Assembly (NCBI GenBank): GCA_013400975.1 | Contig: WBMZ01006338.1 | Coordinates: 101,326-165,325, forward strand | From: Atrichornis clamosus | Lineage: Eukaryota; Chordata; Aves; Passeriformes; Menuridae | DNA: 64,000 bases | Direction of reading: 5' to 3' | Part shown: positions 35,503 through 48,839 of the stretch, in pieces | Layout: every line of letters starts with the position of its first letter | Numbering within the stretch: the stretch's first letter is position 1 | Translations under genes and position numbers: made by a program | Notes under the pieces: model-generated | What the model saw: the letters and a program-made list of their open reading frames with translations, nothing else | What the model was told of the DNA's origin: nothing | Databases searched by the model: none

Positions 35503-36837
35503 CAAACTTGGTCACTCAGCCCTGTAACATGAAACTGGTGAAAATTCAGATCTAATGTGGTGGGGTTTTGCAGCAATGCATGTTTAAAACCTTTTGTAAC
35601 AGCCTATTATATGCAGTGTTTGCCCTTTTGTCTTTGAAGACACTGAATGGCTTCAAACTTAAAACAGTATAGGGAAGGCTCAATCTTCCACTGAAGTTCC
35701 TGTTGTCTCCTTTTTGCCACCCCAAAGGCGTTGTGTGTATTCATGCAAAACTAATACATAGAGAATAGTGAGGGGCTACAGGCTATTCATTAAAATATTG
35801 TGTGTTAAGCAGGACTGCACGTACAGTTCACTCAGGTCTGTAGTGTTTGGCACGCATCAGTATCTGCCCATTTGCTAATACAGGAAAGCAGCATATGAAG
35901 CACTGGTGTGCTTCAGCACACTGCTCAGGAGGTGCCTAAGCTTGGGCTTAGAAAACATGGAAATATGAGGGAAGTATCATAACACACTTTGGATTCAGGA
36001 GGTTATTTTCATTTTGTGGATGGTTTTACTTGGATTTTGTCTGGAGCTCCGAGTTTCCTTATGCAGAAGCACAGCCTGAATACAGAGTATCATTCCCTGG
36101 TGATCTTCTTTTCATTTTGTTGTTCTTTGTTGCTGCAGATGATAGTGAGCTGAAGGCAGCAGGGATGGTGCAAGTTGTCTCCATGTCCCACCATATGTTC
36201 CCACCTATTATGTCTGTCAGTACAGTACACAGGTCTCTAGGGATCCCAGTACCCTGTTGCATCAGAAGCTTGCCCTAACAGTCCATAAATGCTGTGGTAT
36301 GCAGTCCACAAAGCACAAAACTTAGCCCCATTTCTCTCTTTGATGTTGTGATGCCAATAACTTTACACTGTGACTTGTGCTTTCTATCACAAACATGGCA
36401 GAATAGTTGCTGAGATTTGGTCTGAGTCACTCTGTCAACTTACGTGTTAGTTTAAGCATTTACGTGTTGTACTCTGACCTAGTGATTAGCTTCTTAACCA
36501 GAATACAAATTGCAAGTTAACTAACCTGCCAAACCATTGATAAGACGTATTCCTACATGTCCTTCTCTTCTCTTCAGGGAAAGAATCTATGAATTTTGCA
36601 AGGGAGACTGCAGAGGTTGATAAAAACCTCTCCTGACTTCCTGGTGGTTCAGAAATCTTTTCCATCCCACCCTCATGATTCTCATGACAGAAGGCAAAAT
36701 GAGGTTAAGAATACAAAGAAAATTCAGGTTTTGCAGTCCTCTTTTTAAGAAACAGATCCCCGTTTTCCATCCTGAAGGGATTACTGTTCATACAGCAGTG
36801 TAGTATTTCCTATGAAGTGAAAGACTGGCTCAGACTT

Positions 36838-36893
36838 AAAAAAACAAAATCAAAAAAACACCCCAAACCAACAACAACAACAGCAACAAAAAA
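36838..36893. repeat. A-rich / (CAA)n simple repeat
   Basis: A runs with interspersed C, including ACAACAACAACAGCAACA. Low complexity. Confidence 0.75.
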
Positions 36894-37727
36894 GTGAGTG
36901 GAAAATAGTAGGCACTTACACCAATGCAGTGTGGAGTTGTAGGAATCAACAGTCACTCAATAAATAGCAAATGTCAGCTAATCCCAAGCATGTATGGGAC
37001 TTGAGGCATGTACCAAGCAGGAAGGGTAGGTAGTGACTGCACTGTTCTTTCTCCTGTGAGAAGAGGTCAGAGGACAGACATACAGGCCACGCACTATGGC
37101 CACAACAGTAGGGGTGTACAAGGAACTTAACGTGACCATTTTTTTCCCCTAATAATTGTATTTTATTAGGTATTGTTCTGGAAAGAGTGGAACTCCAGGG
37201 GTTAAGGGGCATTAGCTAAACTGAAGGTGACTTCAGCTGAGTTGCAAATGTAGTTCAGTAATACCTCTGATTCCTCATTAAGGTGAGATTTTTCGGGACT
37301 GCATGTTGAAGCTTTCTTCAGAATTCAAACAGGACCTTATTTCTTATTACTGCTGCACTTCAGTCAGTGTTTTGCCCACACTGCACTTTAGCACCTCTTC
37401 TCTTCTAATAAAACACCATTTACTGAAAGTGATAATGTATTATTTTATTAAATCTGTTTGAAGGAAGCAGAGGAGCTCATAGGCCGTGACACTCTTCATC
37501 CTTTTTGCAGCTCCCACCTTGGTATTATTTTGCAAAAGGTTTGGGGTTTGGTTCAGTTTGCTTTTTTTCCTAAGCAGTGTGGCTTCTCTGGCTACAGGAG
37601 ATCAGTCACAGGGCTGTAGTGTAAAGAAGCAGCAATGCTCTCGCCTCCTTACCATCTGTGAAACACAGTTGCAAGATAAAGATGGCTGGGAAACAGCTAT
37701 GGATTTGTTGTGTAAATTCTTTTAATT

Positions 37728-37750
37728 CAAAAAATAAATAAATGAAAAAA
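37728..37750. repeat. (AAAT)n short microsatellite
   Basis: AAAATAAATAAATGAAAAA. It contains overlapping AATAAA hexamers that could serve as cryptic polyadenylation signals in an intron-retained transcript. Confidence 0.6.
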
Positions 37751-40700
37751 CAGACTGAAGCCAAGAATTAGACTTGGGCGTAAGCACAGAACTTTTGAGG
37801 AGTTAAATGTTTATGCTTCAAGGTATTACCAGGCCCTGGGTGCACCATGAGAAATGTTCATTAGTTCCCATCAGCTGGGGAGTGAATTTGCACTTCAATA
37901 GGGAATTGTTTTGTGGTTCTAAAGAAGAAAAGCTAAGCATCACTTCAAAGCACTGGTTGGGCAACATATAATCTCAAATACCTCAGATATTGACAGATAT
38001 CTCTGAAAAAGACGGTGTGGTCAGCATGTTGATCAGGCAGGTGTGCTGGTGCTCTATCACTGTTTGCAGTCTACTTGTAAGTCTGGCTGAAAATTTTCAT
38101 AAGCTGAGGATTTAATTTCAACGGTCGTACTTTTTGAGTGCCTTCTTGAAAAGGTAGTGCTGCAAGTTTATCTACTTCAGCTCTGAGAAGGGCAGAAAAG
38201 TGAGTATCTTAGGCTGTGTGGAGTAACTTGCTGAACATTTATCTCAAGCGATCTGTTTTTTTCTACATCCGTGAACCTCAATAACAGAGAGGAAAAGAAC
38301 CCCTGCCTTTCTTAATGGTGCAGATTGGGGTAATAATATGAATGTATTGTTTGAGGCAGAAACCAACTTTTTGCAGGAAGTGAAGATGGGAAAGGAAGTG
38401 TTTTAGTTTATTCTGAAGATCCCTCTCCCTCCTCTCCTACTCCACAGCTGAGTGGAGAAGAGAGCTAGTGTGTGTCAGCCTGTTTTACCCAGGAGAAGAC
38501 AATTCATTTCGGAGGACTGGGAGAGTATCCTGGAATTGAAGGAAAAACAGAACTGGGAGTCTGGGTAAATGTGTGAGCATTGGCAGAGGGAGGCAAACCA
38601 TGCCTTATCTGAGAATCTTTGTTAAAATGTTGCTCACCCGTAAGTAACCCTATTGTGAATTAGGCGGCAATGAACTGTTCATTTGACTTTTAAACTTCCA
38701 TAAACGGGTGTCCTGAAGTTGTTCTGCTGGCTGTACTCCCAGGCAAAGCCACGATGCTGCTTCAAGCAGAAGAGCATCTTTTACCCTGTCCACATTCTCT
38801 CTGTGTTTTGGGGGCAGGAGGGGGAGGGAATTAACACAAGAGCTTCTTGTTTGTTAGCTGCCTAACACGGCCTGCCCTCGTCGTGCCTTGCTGCCTTGCT
38901 CCAAGAGGAGAAGAGCTGCACCAAAGGGGAGCAGTCCTCTGGGCAGTGATGCAGTCAGCATGTGCGGAGAGGGTGCCAGCTGCCTCTGACAAGAGGGTGA
39001 TTGTGTGGGGAGGGCTATGGCCCCCTGGCGCACTGACTGGAGCAGTCGGGATCTGGCACACTGCGTCATCCCACAGAGCGGGTGGGATGCTGAATCCTAG
39101 GAACAAGTCAAAAGCAGAGAACAGATTTTTTTTTTTCATGCCCTTTTGTTGTTTTTTTTCCTTGAGTGAAATTTTTTAAACAGAAGGAAGTGATTTCATA
39201 GCTGAGCCCTTCTTGCTTTTAACAAGGCTGCTTTTGAAATCTTTCAAAAGTAACAAGGAACATAAAGCTCTTTCTCTAGACCATGCCTTTCCTTTGCATT
39301 GGAAGTAAGGAAGGACTAATCCGTGTACTGCACACAGCCGTAAAATCATGTCTGGTTTGGCTTACAGCTGAATGACACTTTGCTTTTCACCACCTCCATG
39401 CGTTCCCTTTAAATGAGCAATCAGGGAACAGGCAAAAACTGAGCAGATACATCAGCTCTTCTGGCATCCTCTCTTCTGGTCTCCACTTTCTCTCATGTTA
39501 CACTTAAAGGCAAAGCTAAACTGTTTTTCTGGTGGAGATCATAGTTAGACTCTGAAATTATTTGGCTGTGCCAGTTGTAGGATTGGCCCAAAAATGGATG
39601 ACAATATCTAGCTATTGTTTTAAGAAGCAGTGAAAGCATCAAATGGAGGATTTCAGAGCTCAGACCTGGCAAAACTGGCTCTGGTCTGGATTTTCTTGGC
39701 CTGGAATCAGTCAAGAAATGCTACAATCTTTCAGATGTTTCCAGGTGCCTACCTACATTTGTAGAAAACTACTGGCTTAGAATGTTACTGTTGGGAAGAT
39801 AGTCTGTATTTCTCCTGTCGAAATTCTAATTAAACATCCATCTTTAATTTGTTACCTCTTGTTTTCACAGTGTGGATAACTGCCGAATACCTCCATATGC
39901 ATCTTTGGGCATTCCTCTCTATTTAGAATTTAGACTGTGAGATTGCGATACTGAGGGTTTATAACTGAATTTTAAATAACCATAATAGCAACAACCCTTC
40001 TTATGTGCATCTTACTAATCCTGACAATTGACCTTCTATGTTGGATGAGTTCTCAATGGTGTATGGCCAAAATTAGGCATGTCTGTTGAGCCAAGAACCA
40101 CAGCTAACCCCCAAGATGTACGGAGACCAAACAATGAATTCATAACTGTTTACCCTTTATGTTCCTGGGGAGTAAAAAGACACTTAGGACTTTCCTGCTT
40201 GTAGAATCATCCACTTTGTTTGCATGAATGTCGTTTACTCTGTAAGACTGGGAAATTAATGTGGGCATAGATAAAAAAAGCTGAAGGTTCTTTTTGTATA
40301 AACTGTTTTGATTTAAAGGAGTCTCACTGTGTTTGAAGACAGTCCCTTACTTAGTGTAACGAAAGAATAAATGCAAGAAAAACATCTGGAAGTTCAGTAC
40401 AAACATCTGGAAGGGTAGAACTGCTCAGCAACATCTTTTTTCCTGCCCTCTCTGTTGCAGTTATTAATTGCATGAGACTTATTTTTATACTTTTGTAGCT
40501 TTCTTTCACATCTAAGTACCAAATGGGGTTGGAAAGCAGCAAATAACTGTTAATGCACGAGTTTTCACATATGCTGTAGTTAGACATTTAAAGCAAATAA
40601 AGTGCATTATTGATAACTTTAACCTTTATGAGTGGTTGATTGATTGACGTGTAGCATTTAATTTCAGGATCAAAAAGAAATTGAAGTTCTGTGAAAGCAC

Positions 40701-40908
40701 ATTTCTTAAAAGATATTTGCAATGTCTCTTTTGACATGCAGTCTGCGTACTTACTCCTTTTCTCCCCTCGTGCAGTAAAAGCACTTGATTATCAGTAGAA
40801 AATAAAAACACTATGAAATAATGCTACAACCTGATTGACAGCACATGGTGTCTTGACAGAGGCATGTCTTTATTTCCATACCCCTCATGCAGTCATTGGC
40901 CTTATGAA

Positions 40909-40940
40909 ATATGGTTTAAACCATATGAAATATATTTCAT
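40909..40940. repeat. Two overlapping perfect palindromes (18 and 16 bp)
   Basis: ATATGGTTTAAACCATAT (40909-40926) overlaps ATGAAATATATTTCAT (40925-40940) by two bases. The word ATGAAATAT also occurs directly before the first palindrome. Both are exact. Cruciform potential or dimeric factor binding is possible; the role is unknown. Confidence 0.7.
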
Positions 40941-42928
40941 CAGCTACCAAGAGTATGGTCCTGGACTGAGATGAAGATGGTCTAGCCTAGTCAGAGCTTG
41001 CTAATGGTATCACTCAAACTTTGACAGACCATCCCTGCCCATAGAAAGTTATTCCTGTGGGGCAGAGCTAGCATCAGCCCTGGGAGCACAGTGTGGTGTA
41101 TAAGAGGATCTTTTGGAGAAGCCGGGGTTTAACTCTGAGCCCAGTGACTGGAAGAAGACAATTTCACCTCTTTACCTCCTCCATGAGGAGTCCGGCTGGT
41201 GCCAAGAGAGATGAGCTCTCCAGCCGCATTTTTCCTGAGGTGACTGAAACTGGGAATGTCCAGGTAGCAGTGGCCCCATGGGGAGAAGAGCAGCATCCAG
41301 TTGGGGTTTTTTCCTTGTAATTATTACATTTTCCTTAGAGAGTGCACTGGGCAGTAAGATCAGGCTGGAGTTCAGACGAGAGCAGCATTTTTCACAGCTT
41401 CTGCTCTGGAACTGGGGCAGTGTGAAGCCATAAATGCTGTGTTATGCTGTGGTCAGCACAGGGGGCCAGTGCAGAGTCACCAACCCTGCCTGACCCCTGA
41501 GTCACAGTAATGTCACTTGTGTATTGATTTAGTCCTGATGGAAAAACAGGGCAATAAACTGAAACTGGTGCAGGCAATACAAGTGTAAGCATCAATGACT
41601 TTCTGTTCTAACACACAGGGTGCCGTCCCAGTGTTTTCAGATAAGTATATTTTAAAAGTGCATACACTGTGAATTTAACCCCCAGTCAAGTTAACTGGAA
41701 AATTGTTGCTTATGACTGTAGTCTAAAGGGAGATCTCATAGAGTTTATAAGCTAAATTCTTATTCTCATTGTATGAAGAGGGAAGGTTTGCAATAAGTGT
41801 TTTCAGAGCTGCAGTGTGACAGCAGTACTTTCAAGCTATATCTTTAAATATTTGCATGAAAAAGTTAAATCTAGATTAAAATTTTTTTTATAGCACACCT
41901 TATGTACCGTAGAGGATTTTTTATCACTTGGATTTCCTTGTCTTCTAGTCTCTTCTCTTAGAGAAGGCCCTAGGAGTAGTTCTGATTTCTCCTCAAAAGC
42001 AGACTTGCAGGAAAAAACGTACAGTTTAGGGGGTGGGTGATTTCCAGGCCTTGCTGTTTCTACTTAATGTGTACTACGTGCTATATTTTTGGTTTTGTAG
42101 TTGGTCGGTTTTTTTCCCCATGCGTCTTAATGACATTTTGGTGTTGACATAAATAAGTATACCTTTATCTTGCAAATAGATAAAGTGGAATGAAGGCCTT
42201 CATATTATTGCATATATTTGTTAGAAGGTTTCATTGTGAAATCATTCAGATTTAATAACAAGAAAATTACCTTTTAGTGATTTGTAACAAATGGACTAAT
42301 ACTTTTATGTTCATAAATATAAATGTCTGTATTCTTATTTTCTTGATAAATACAGCTTTTTCACTATATTAGACATGGCTAGCACAGTTTGCTAACACGA
42401 AGACAAATTTTCACAAAGAACTACTAAAAATCAGTTAGGTTTTCTTATTTCAGTTAAAATAATGAAGGCATGAAAACTTGCCAAGGATCTATGTACAATA
42501 TGTAAATAATCATGCAGTGGTTATAGTGTGTCTTAAATTTAAGACCCTTTGGACACCCATAGGATGTTTCTTGATTGCTTGATATTTTTCATGCTGCTAG
42601 TAAAAGCAGTACTATGTACTATGCTCTCTCTCAAAATCTCAGTCACTGATCATTTTTATTGTCATTTATAATCCTGCAAATGAATTCTGGTGATTTTTTG
42701 CCAAATCTCTTCCCCATTACTGGTTGGCTGGTGAGGATACTTAAAGGCAAAAGAATAAGGGAGCACATCATATAGAAATTACAGTGTGGTCAGTTTGTGT
42801 GATAACCTCATAAGTAGCTTTCTTTTCCAAAACAAGCCGATGCAAGCTCCACTTGATGAAGCAGGAGTTACTGGTGCCTTCTGTTCAGGCAGCTCTCTCT
42901 CTGAACCCAGAGCACGGTTGGGTGTGTA

Positions 42929-43030
42929 GGGAGTCTCATTCTAAAAGTTTTGCTTAATTTCTTCATCGACTCTTTCAATTAATTTTATTGCATCCACAGC
43001 TAAAACTGATACATCTCTGCTAACCGTCTT
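42929..43030 (+). repeat. Diverged direct repeat, copy A
   Basis: About 100 bases that match 44108-44210 at roughly 70-75% by eye, with shared blocks TTCTAAA, TTGCTTA and CAGCTAAAACTG in the same order and spacing. I do not recognise the family. Confidence 0.6.
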
Positions 43031-43437
43031 TTCTCTAAAGTATTCCAGGTATCCCTGTGGAATTCATTCCTTCACCCTGGGGAATCCATTTGGAAGTTTA
43101 TCCCTTATTTCCCCCTTCAGTTAAGAATAAAAATTATTTATTTTCATTTAGGATCCTTTGAAAATGTGCTTTGAGGAACTTTCATCATTTCCCAAGACAG
43201 GAATGTGGGTTATGTTGTTTTATTTTTGAGAGGGAAAAATCTCTCTAGTAAATACGTTCCTTTAAGTATGATCAAAATGAGGCCTTGTTTAACAAAAGTC
43301 TTTCCCTGACTTCAGTATAATTTATTACCTTTTCAGGGGAGAAATAAATTTAAAGGGCAGATGACAGCTCTCTTCCTTTTTCCAAGAAAGGGGCATAAAC
43401 TTTACATAGTTCTTGCACTTGTGTTCACTTTTTGATT

Positions 43438-43473
43438 TAAAAAATAATTCTAAATAAAAAAATAATTCTAATT
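43438..43473. repeat. A/T-rich tandem duplication
   Basis: The word AAAAAATAATTCTAA occurs twice, separated by only a few bases, with minor indels. Replication slippage is the likely origin. Confidence 0.6.
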
Positions 43474-44107
43474 GCTCACATAGGTTTTGTCTTGCTTCCA
43501 AGAAGTTTCTACAAATGTATTGCAGTGACAGAAGTAGGTATATTGACAAGTGACAAGCCCTGGAAATTGATTTTTATTTTCCTTTAATTTAATGATAGGA
43601 TTTGGAAATCACACTTTTACCCCAAACAATAGAATCCAACATTTCCTCTTGGTTCTAGAAATGCTGACTAAGAAGTGATATTAGCTTACTGAAAATCCTC
43701 ACCAAATCAAAATTAATTGGTAGCATATCTTGTTCCACATGTGATCAGACTCCATTTAGCAGTGCTACATCCACGAGTAAGTACTCATCAACCTGGGCTT
43801 CTCCATAGCAATAGAGATGTTTTGTGGGACATTTGCTCTAAAACAGAGGCCTTGGTAAACTTTGCTGAAGACCCAGGGCAGAAATTGTTCCCAAGAAGAA
43901 ATTTTGAAAATCAGCATGTAAAAGAAGGCTTACTGTAAAATGCCAGCATATGACCAAGCCTTACTGATCTCAGGGGTTTTGAGCTGAATTTTTTGGAACA
44001 GAAGATGGGAACCCATCCTCTCCTTAGAAGAGGTAACAATAATGCTTTTACAAAATGGCTGCTCTCAAGGTAACAATTTTGTCCTCTATAAAACACATAG
44101 CTGCATG

Positions 44108-44210
44108 GGGAGTTTGGTTCTAAATGTCTTGCTTATTTTGTTCACTGACTTCCCAAATTACATTTCTTGCACCCTCAGCTAAAACTGGTACACCCTTGGC
44201 AACTCTTAAA
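44108..44210 (+). repeat. Diverged direct repeat, copy B
   Basis: Partner of 42929-43030, same orientation, about 1.18 kb downstream. Flanks do not align, so the copies look like two insertions of one dispersed repeat or a small duplication since eroded. Confidence 0.6.
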
Positions 44211-45744
44211 GCAAAGCATTTGCAGTCTGAAGGGATGTGGTAAGGTGCATGTGCAGCCACCAGCTTCTGTTTTCACCTTTATGATACCATTGGTCCTTCC
44301 TTGCGTTTCAGCAAAAAACACTTAAATGCTCAGTCAAGTTTACAGCTAGACCTCAGCCTGAGAAATTATGTGAACAAAAATGCCAAGTGTTAACTTGTCT
44401 CATTGTAAAACTGCATTCAATGAGGCCCTGAACTATTGTTTGCTTCCACCAGTGGAAAGCACTGACAAGAAGACACTGACTGTTTTGTGCAAGGGAAGCA
44501 GTGGTGCTCCTTCTGCATTGCTTCATTGCACATGAGCAGTGTGATTAAGTATTCTGGGTTGTTTGTGTTTTTCTTGGATAATCCATGTAAACAGAAGAGT
44601 AACAATTTTAAATATCAAATTATTTTTGCCTTTACAGTTTCATTGAAACTGTGGCTCTTAACATGGGGCTGTTGCTGATGGAAAAACTTGCTGAAGCATC
44701 TGAGGCAGTCAGTCAGTGCAGTGGGAAATGGTCAACAGTGAATGACAGCTTTCAGACAGCAGCCATGCCTCCCTCCTTCTAGCCTCAGCATGAAAAGAAT
44801 GTTCCACAAAAAGGCTTCATTTGTGCACTTTTTAAAATAAATGTATTTTGAATCTGAATGTCAAAGGAAAATATGATCCTGAGTTCTCCTGGCACTGGCA
44901 GAACAGCTTCCTATTTTCCTGTTTCATACTCATGGGGATATTGTCACTGAGCTCACAGGTGAACTGCTTTTACTTTCTTTTCCTTCTTTCAGACAAAGAC
45001 GTTTTCAGGTCTTTTTCTTTGTTTGTTTTTTTTTCCCAGCCCTTCCATCATAAGTTTCTCTCAAACACATATATGATACTCTTCTTTAAAGCTAGAAGCA
45101 ACAACAGCAGCAGAAAATCCCCATGCTTTCTGCACTTCTCATTAGAAAAAACTTTGTGTCACCCTTCTACTTTGCTCAGCCTAAAAAGAAAGTCTCTGAA
45201 GTTCATTTTCCTGTATCCACATGGAGAAATGCTGATACGATGTCCAAGTGTTCTGCTTGTGTAATGTGGCAGGTCTGCTGGTGGGCACAAACCCTTTCCC
45301 ATCAGTGCCTAAAGGCTAAAAAGGCTCAGAACTTGTATGGAAGGTCATAAGACTTCAGAAATTATGACATCATTTGTAAATCTGAGGCATTTAATTTCCA
45401 AGCTCTACTGTTGTCCATCAGTCCGTGCTGTTTAATGATGTACTGGAGCAAAGGGAATTGCTGTAAGTGAAAATCCTTCATTTCCCGACCCACCAGCAAA
45501 CAGGAGGTTTTTGAACACCCAGGGGTGAGTGCTTTGAAGTTTGTGCAGAGGGTGATCTTAAGTTTTGCAACTGGGAAAGTGAGCACTTGGCCTGTAAAGC
45601 TGCCCCAGACATACCTGCCGTGGGGATATGCATCTGCTACTGTCGGTGGGGTTGGGAGAGCAGGTTCTCTGCGTTGCAGAGGTTGAAATAATTATTCCTT
45701 GACCTTAGTGTCAAAAGAAAAAAAGTTGGAACGTGTTTGAGGGT

Positions 45745-45757
45745 AGAGAGAGAGAGT
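45745..45757. repeat. (GA)n short microsatellite
   Basis: AGAGAGAGAGAG, six units. Confidence 0.6.
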
Positions 45758-48700
45758 GTAATTCCATTGCATTTTTCTTGTGTTGGAGTAAGAGCTATCT
45801 GCTTGGGTCTTTCTGTTTTAATAAAGTACTTGGTATCTGATTACAAGTTTGTTAATGTAACCATAGATATGTGAGAACAGTTAAGATTTTTGAAATACCT
45901 TTTTTCATTAAAGAAGTCATCGTCTCCTGAAGAAGAGGGAGGGAATTTAGCTATTACAAGGAGGAAAAGCTGCCAAGCTCCCCTAGACTCAGTACCTTCC
46001 TTGTTCTTGTGGAAGCAGTTTTGAGGGAGCTGTTTCCCATCTTCTACTATTGATATAACCTCAGGAAGAACTTGTTGTGGCATATGGCATTGATAATTCT
46101 CATCTTCCCTTGTTTGAAGTTGCTTTAAGGTGCTCACTTTTTACTTTCCTAGAGAAGTACAAGAGTAACTTAGAAATTAATTTTCTAAGCAAAAGCTGAG
46201 TACATAGAGAGTAAGAAAAACTGCATAAAACTATAACATATTTGCAGAATGGCTGCCACTTTCTTTTTATAAACAGACTAAAACGAAGACTGTAGTTCAG
46301 AAAAGGAAAGCAGAGGGAAAATTTTTTAAAATTTTTAAATGGTTCATAAATCAAGGATTTCCTTGATAATGGGCTGGATTTTGTCAAAGTTGGCTAGTTT
46401 CATTAAGTATCAAAATAAAACTCTTTAATGACATTTACTTTTGGAGAGTCTCAGTGCAAGCACTAGATTGGGGAGCACTATTCCTAAGCCAGGACAGTGG
46501 GGAATGGCACAAGCCAAAGGAGTAAAGTCATGTCTTCTTTGCAAATGGAAACATGTAACAGCTTCCATCTGCTTGTACCATGCTGTAGGAAGCAGGGTGG
46601 GAATGATGTGTGAGTATTTCTAACTCATGCTTGCACAGGTCAAAACAGAGTTTTGTGGTAGCAAATACATTTTTCTTGAGTTGGCAGACCTGCAAAGCAT
46701 GTCTGCCTAGTGTTTGGTGTTCAACGTCATGTCAGCAGGGTGCACCATGTTCTGGTTCCTCCGCTGGAGGCAAATATGGGTGATTGCTAAAGTAGTGTTG
46801 ATGCGGAGAAACACTTGGCTCTTTAATTTCTGAGTCCAAAGCCTTTCCTCTGTCTGGGTTTACTTCTGATGTCATCCAGTCTTCACTCCCCAGCATCTCT
46901 CTCATTTATTGCTGCTGCACAAACACACCTGCTGTGTATTTCTTACACTTCTCAGTTTGAACTACCTTTTGAGCTTTCCAAACACCTATTAACAATTTGC
47001 CTTTCCTGCTCCCTGAAGGAGTGGCAGAATGCATCTGAGGAGGACCAACCTATTCTTCTACCTTAAGGCAAGAGTTGAATGTAGCATCTTGCAATCCTGC
47101 TGACTTCCCTGGTTATTTTGGTCTCATCCTCCATGTGAGACTGAGAAATTTCTCTTTTCTACCTGTGAAGGAGATGAAGAAGCCATGGTCTGCAGTTTAG
47201 ATACTTCAGAGTTAAGCCTCTGTTTTTGTGCCTACTGCTTCACTTCAAGCATATGGATTGTCACCTGGTTAGGCAGAAGGTTTATATAACTTCAGTATAG
47301 GAATAGGCTCTCTTGGTCAGCTGCTATTCTGCTGTGTGCTCTCAAGCATGTACCCTAGTAAAGGCACAACCTCCAATTAGTAACTGTACTAGCTACACAA
47401 GAAATGTAAAAGTTACCTCCATTGGAGGTGTCGGTTGTTGAAAACAGAAAGAGGTTTGCATTGATGGATTCACCTTTGAGGGCCAAGGTAGATACTTTTT
47501 GAAGAAGGTCTTCAGTCTGACTTGCCAGAAGTCACCAGAAGGGTTGTGTTGCTAAAAGTCACACAGATGCCAGTGGGTTACAGAAGGGGTTTGCCATCTT
47601 AATGTGCAGGATGGATGTGGTAGGGTGGTGCACAAGCTTTAAAGGCTAAAAAAAAATCTTTAAGGTTGACAGTAACAGGAAGAAAGACTTGTATTCAGGC
47701 AAGATGAATAGGTGAATTGGGTGAATTTTGAGTTGTGTTGTATTTTGGTTCAGAGATTAACCACCCATAAAGTTAAGTTGGATCATGCAGTTAGTAAGTG
47801 TTTACTTTTCCCCTGGCCCAATATGCCAGTTCATACAATGTGGCATTTAGGAAACTGAAGAACCGTTTTCCAAGAAAATGTGCTGACTAAAGTTCTTGTC
47901 TGGAAGCTGACGAGTCAATAGGTACTATTTCAGAAACTGAGACAACTGTGTGTTAGTTGTGAACAGAAGAGATACATTACCTTGGTCACTGAAGCCAATA
48001 CATTGTGTACATTATGAAATGAGCAATGAATTGGCATTATTGCTAGTTTCTGACACTTGTGTGAGTGTTCTGTGAAGACTTACAAATTTATTTCAGCGAA
48101 GTATCTTTTGTGGTATATAGCTGTGGAATGGATTTGTTGTTTTTTAAAGCGATCACAATTGGACTTTTATTCCGACTTCAATATACTCACTTGTTACATA
48201 ACACAGCGAAATGGAATCCAATTGGCTTTTTACTTACTCTGCATTTGTTCTGGTGGAAGAATATAGGGTGGTCTGCATGATTTAGCTCCAAAGTCTTGAA
48301 GATCTGGGACTTCCTTCCTCTTTTTTTCTTAAGCACACTAAGGGATTAGTGAGGTCCCTGTTGAAAAAATCTGTCAGCCCCAGGTGAAAAGATAGAAACT
48401 CCCCAAGGCAGCTGTTAATCCCGCAGCTGTCTCTCCTCCCTCTTCTCTCAGTTTCATCAGCATCTGCTGCCTGCACCAATCCACTCCCAGGGACGGTGCT
48501 CATTGCCAGACCTCAGGGACAGGAGGTACGTGAAACGGCCACCTGGAAAACATCCCTATCCTGCTCGCCCCCTCAGTCATTCTGCACGTCCATGTGGTGC
48601 ATTTGTGCATTTTGCACCCCATTTTCCAGAGAGCCATTGCCCTGGATAGATGCAGTGTTGTGGGACATAGCTTTAGGGCTGCTGGGCACTGAGGGATTGT

Positions 48701-48822
48701 CGCTTGCTGCCTGATACTCAGCCTTGTGAACACACTTGGTCTTCCATTTTGTATTTTCCCTTCTTTAACGAGGAGAGAGTAATATCAGAGTATGTGGTAG
48801 CTTAACTTCTTTCCTGCTGTTG

Positions 48823-48839
48823 TCACACACACGCACACA
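48823..48839. repeat. (CA)n short microsatellite
   Basis: CACACACACGCACACA, interrupted once. Confidence 0.6.

Noticed and set aside
38850..39180. GC-richer patch with overlapping open frames on both strands as an exon or gene
   Set aside because: The translations resemble nothing known, and coding potential on both strands at once is typical of GC-rich noncoding DNA.
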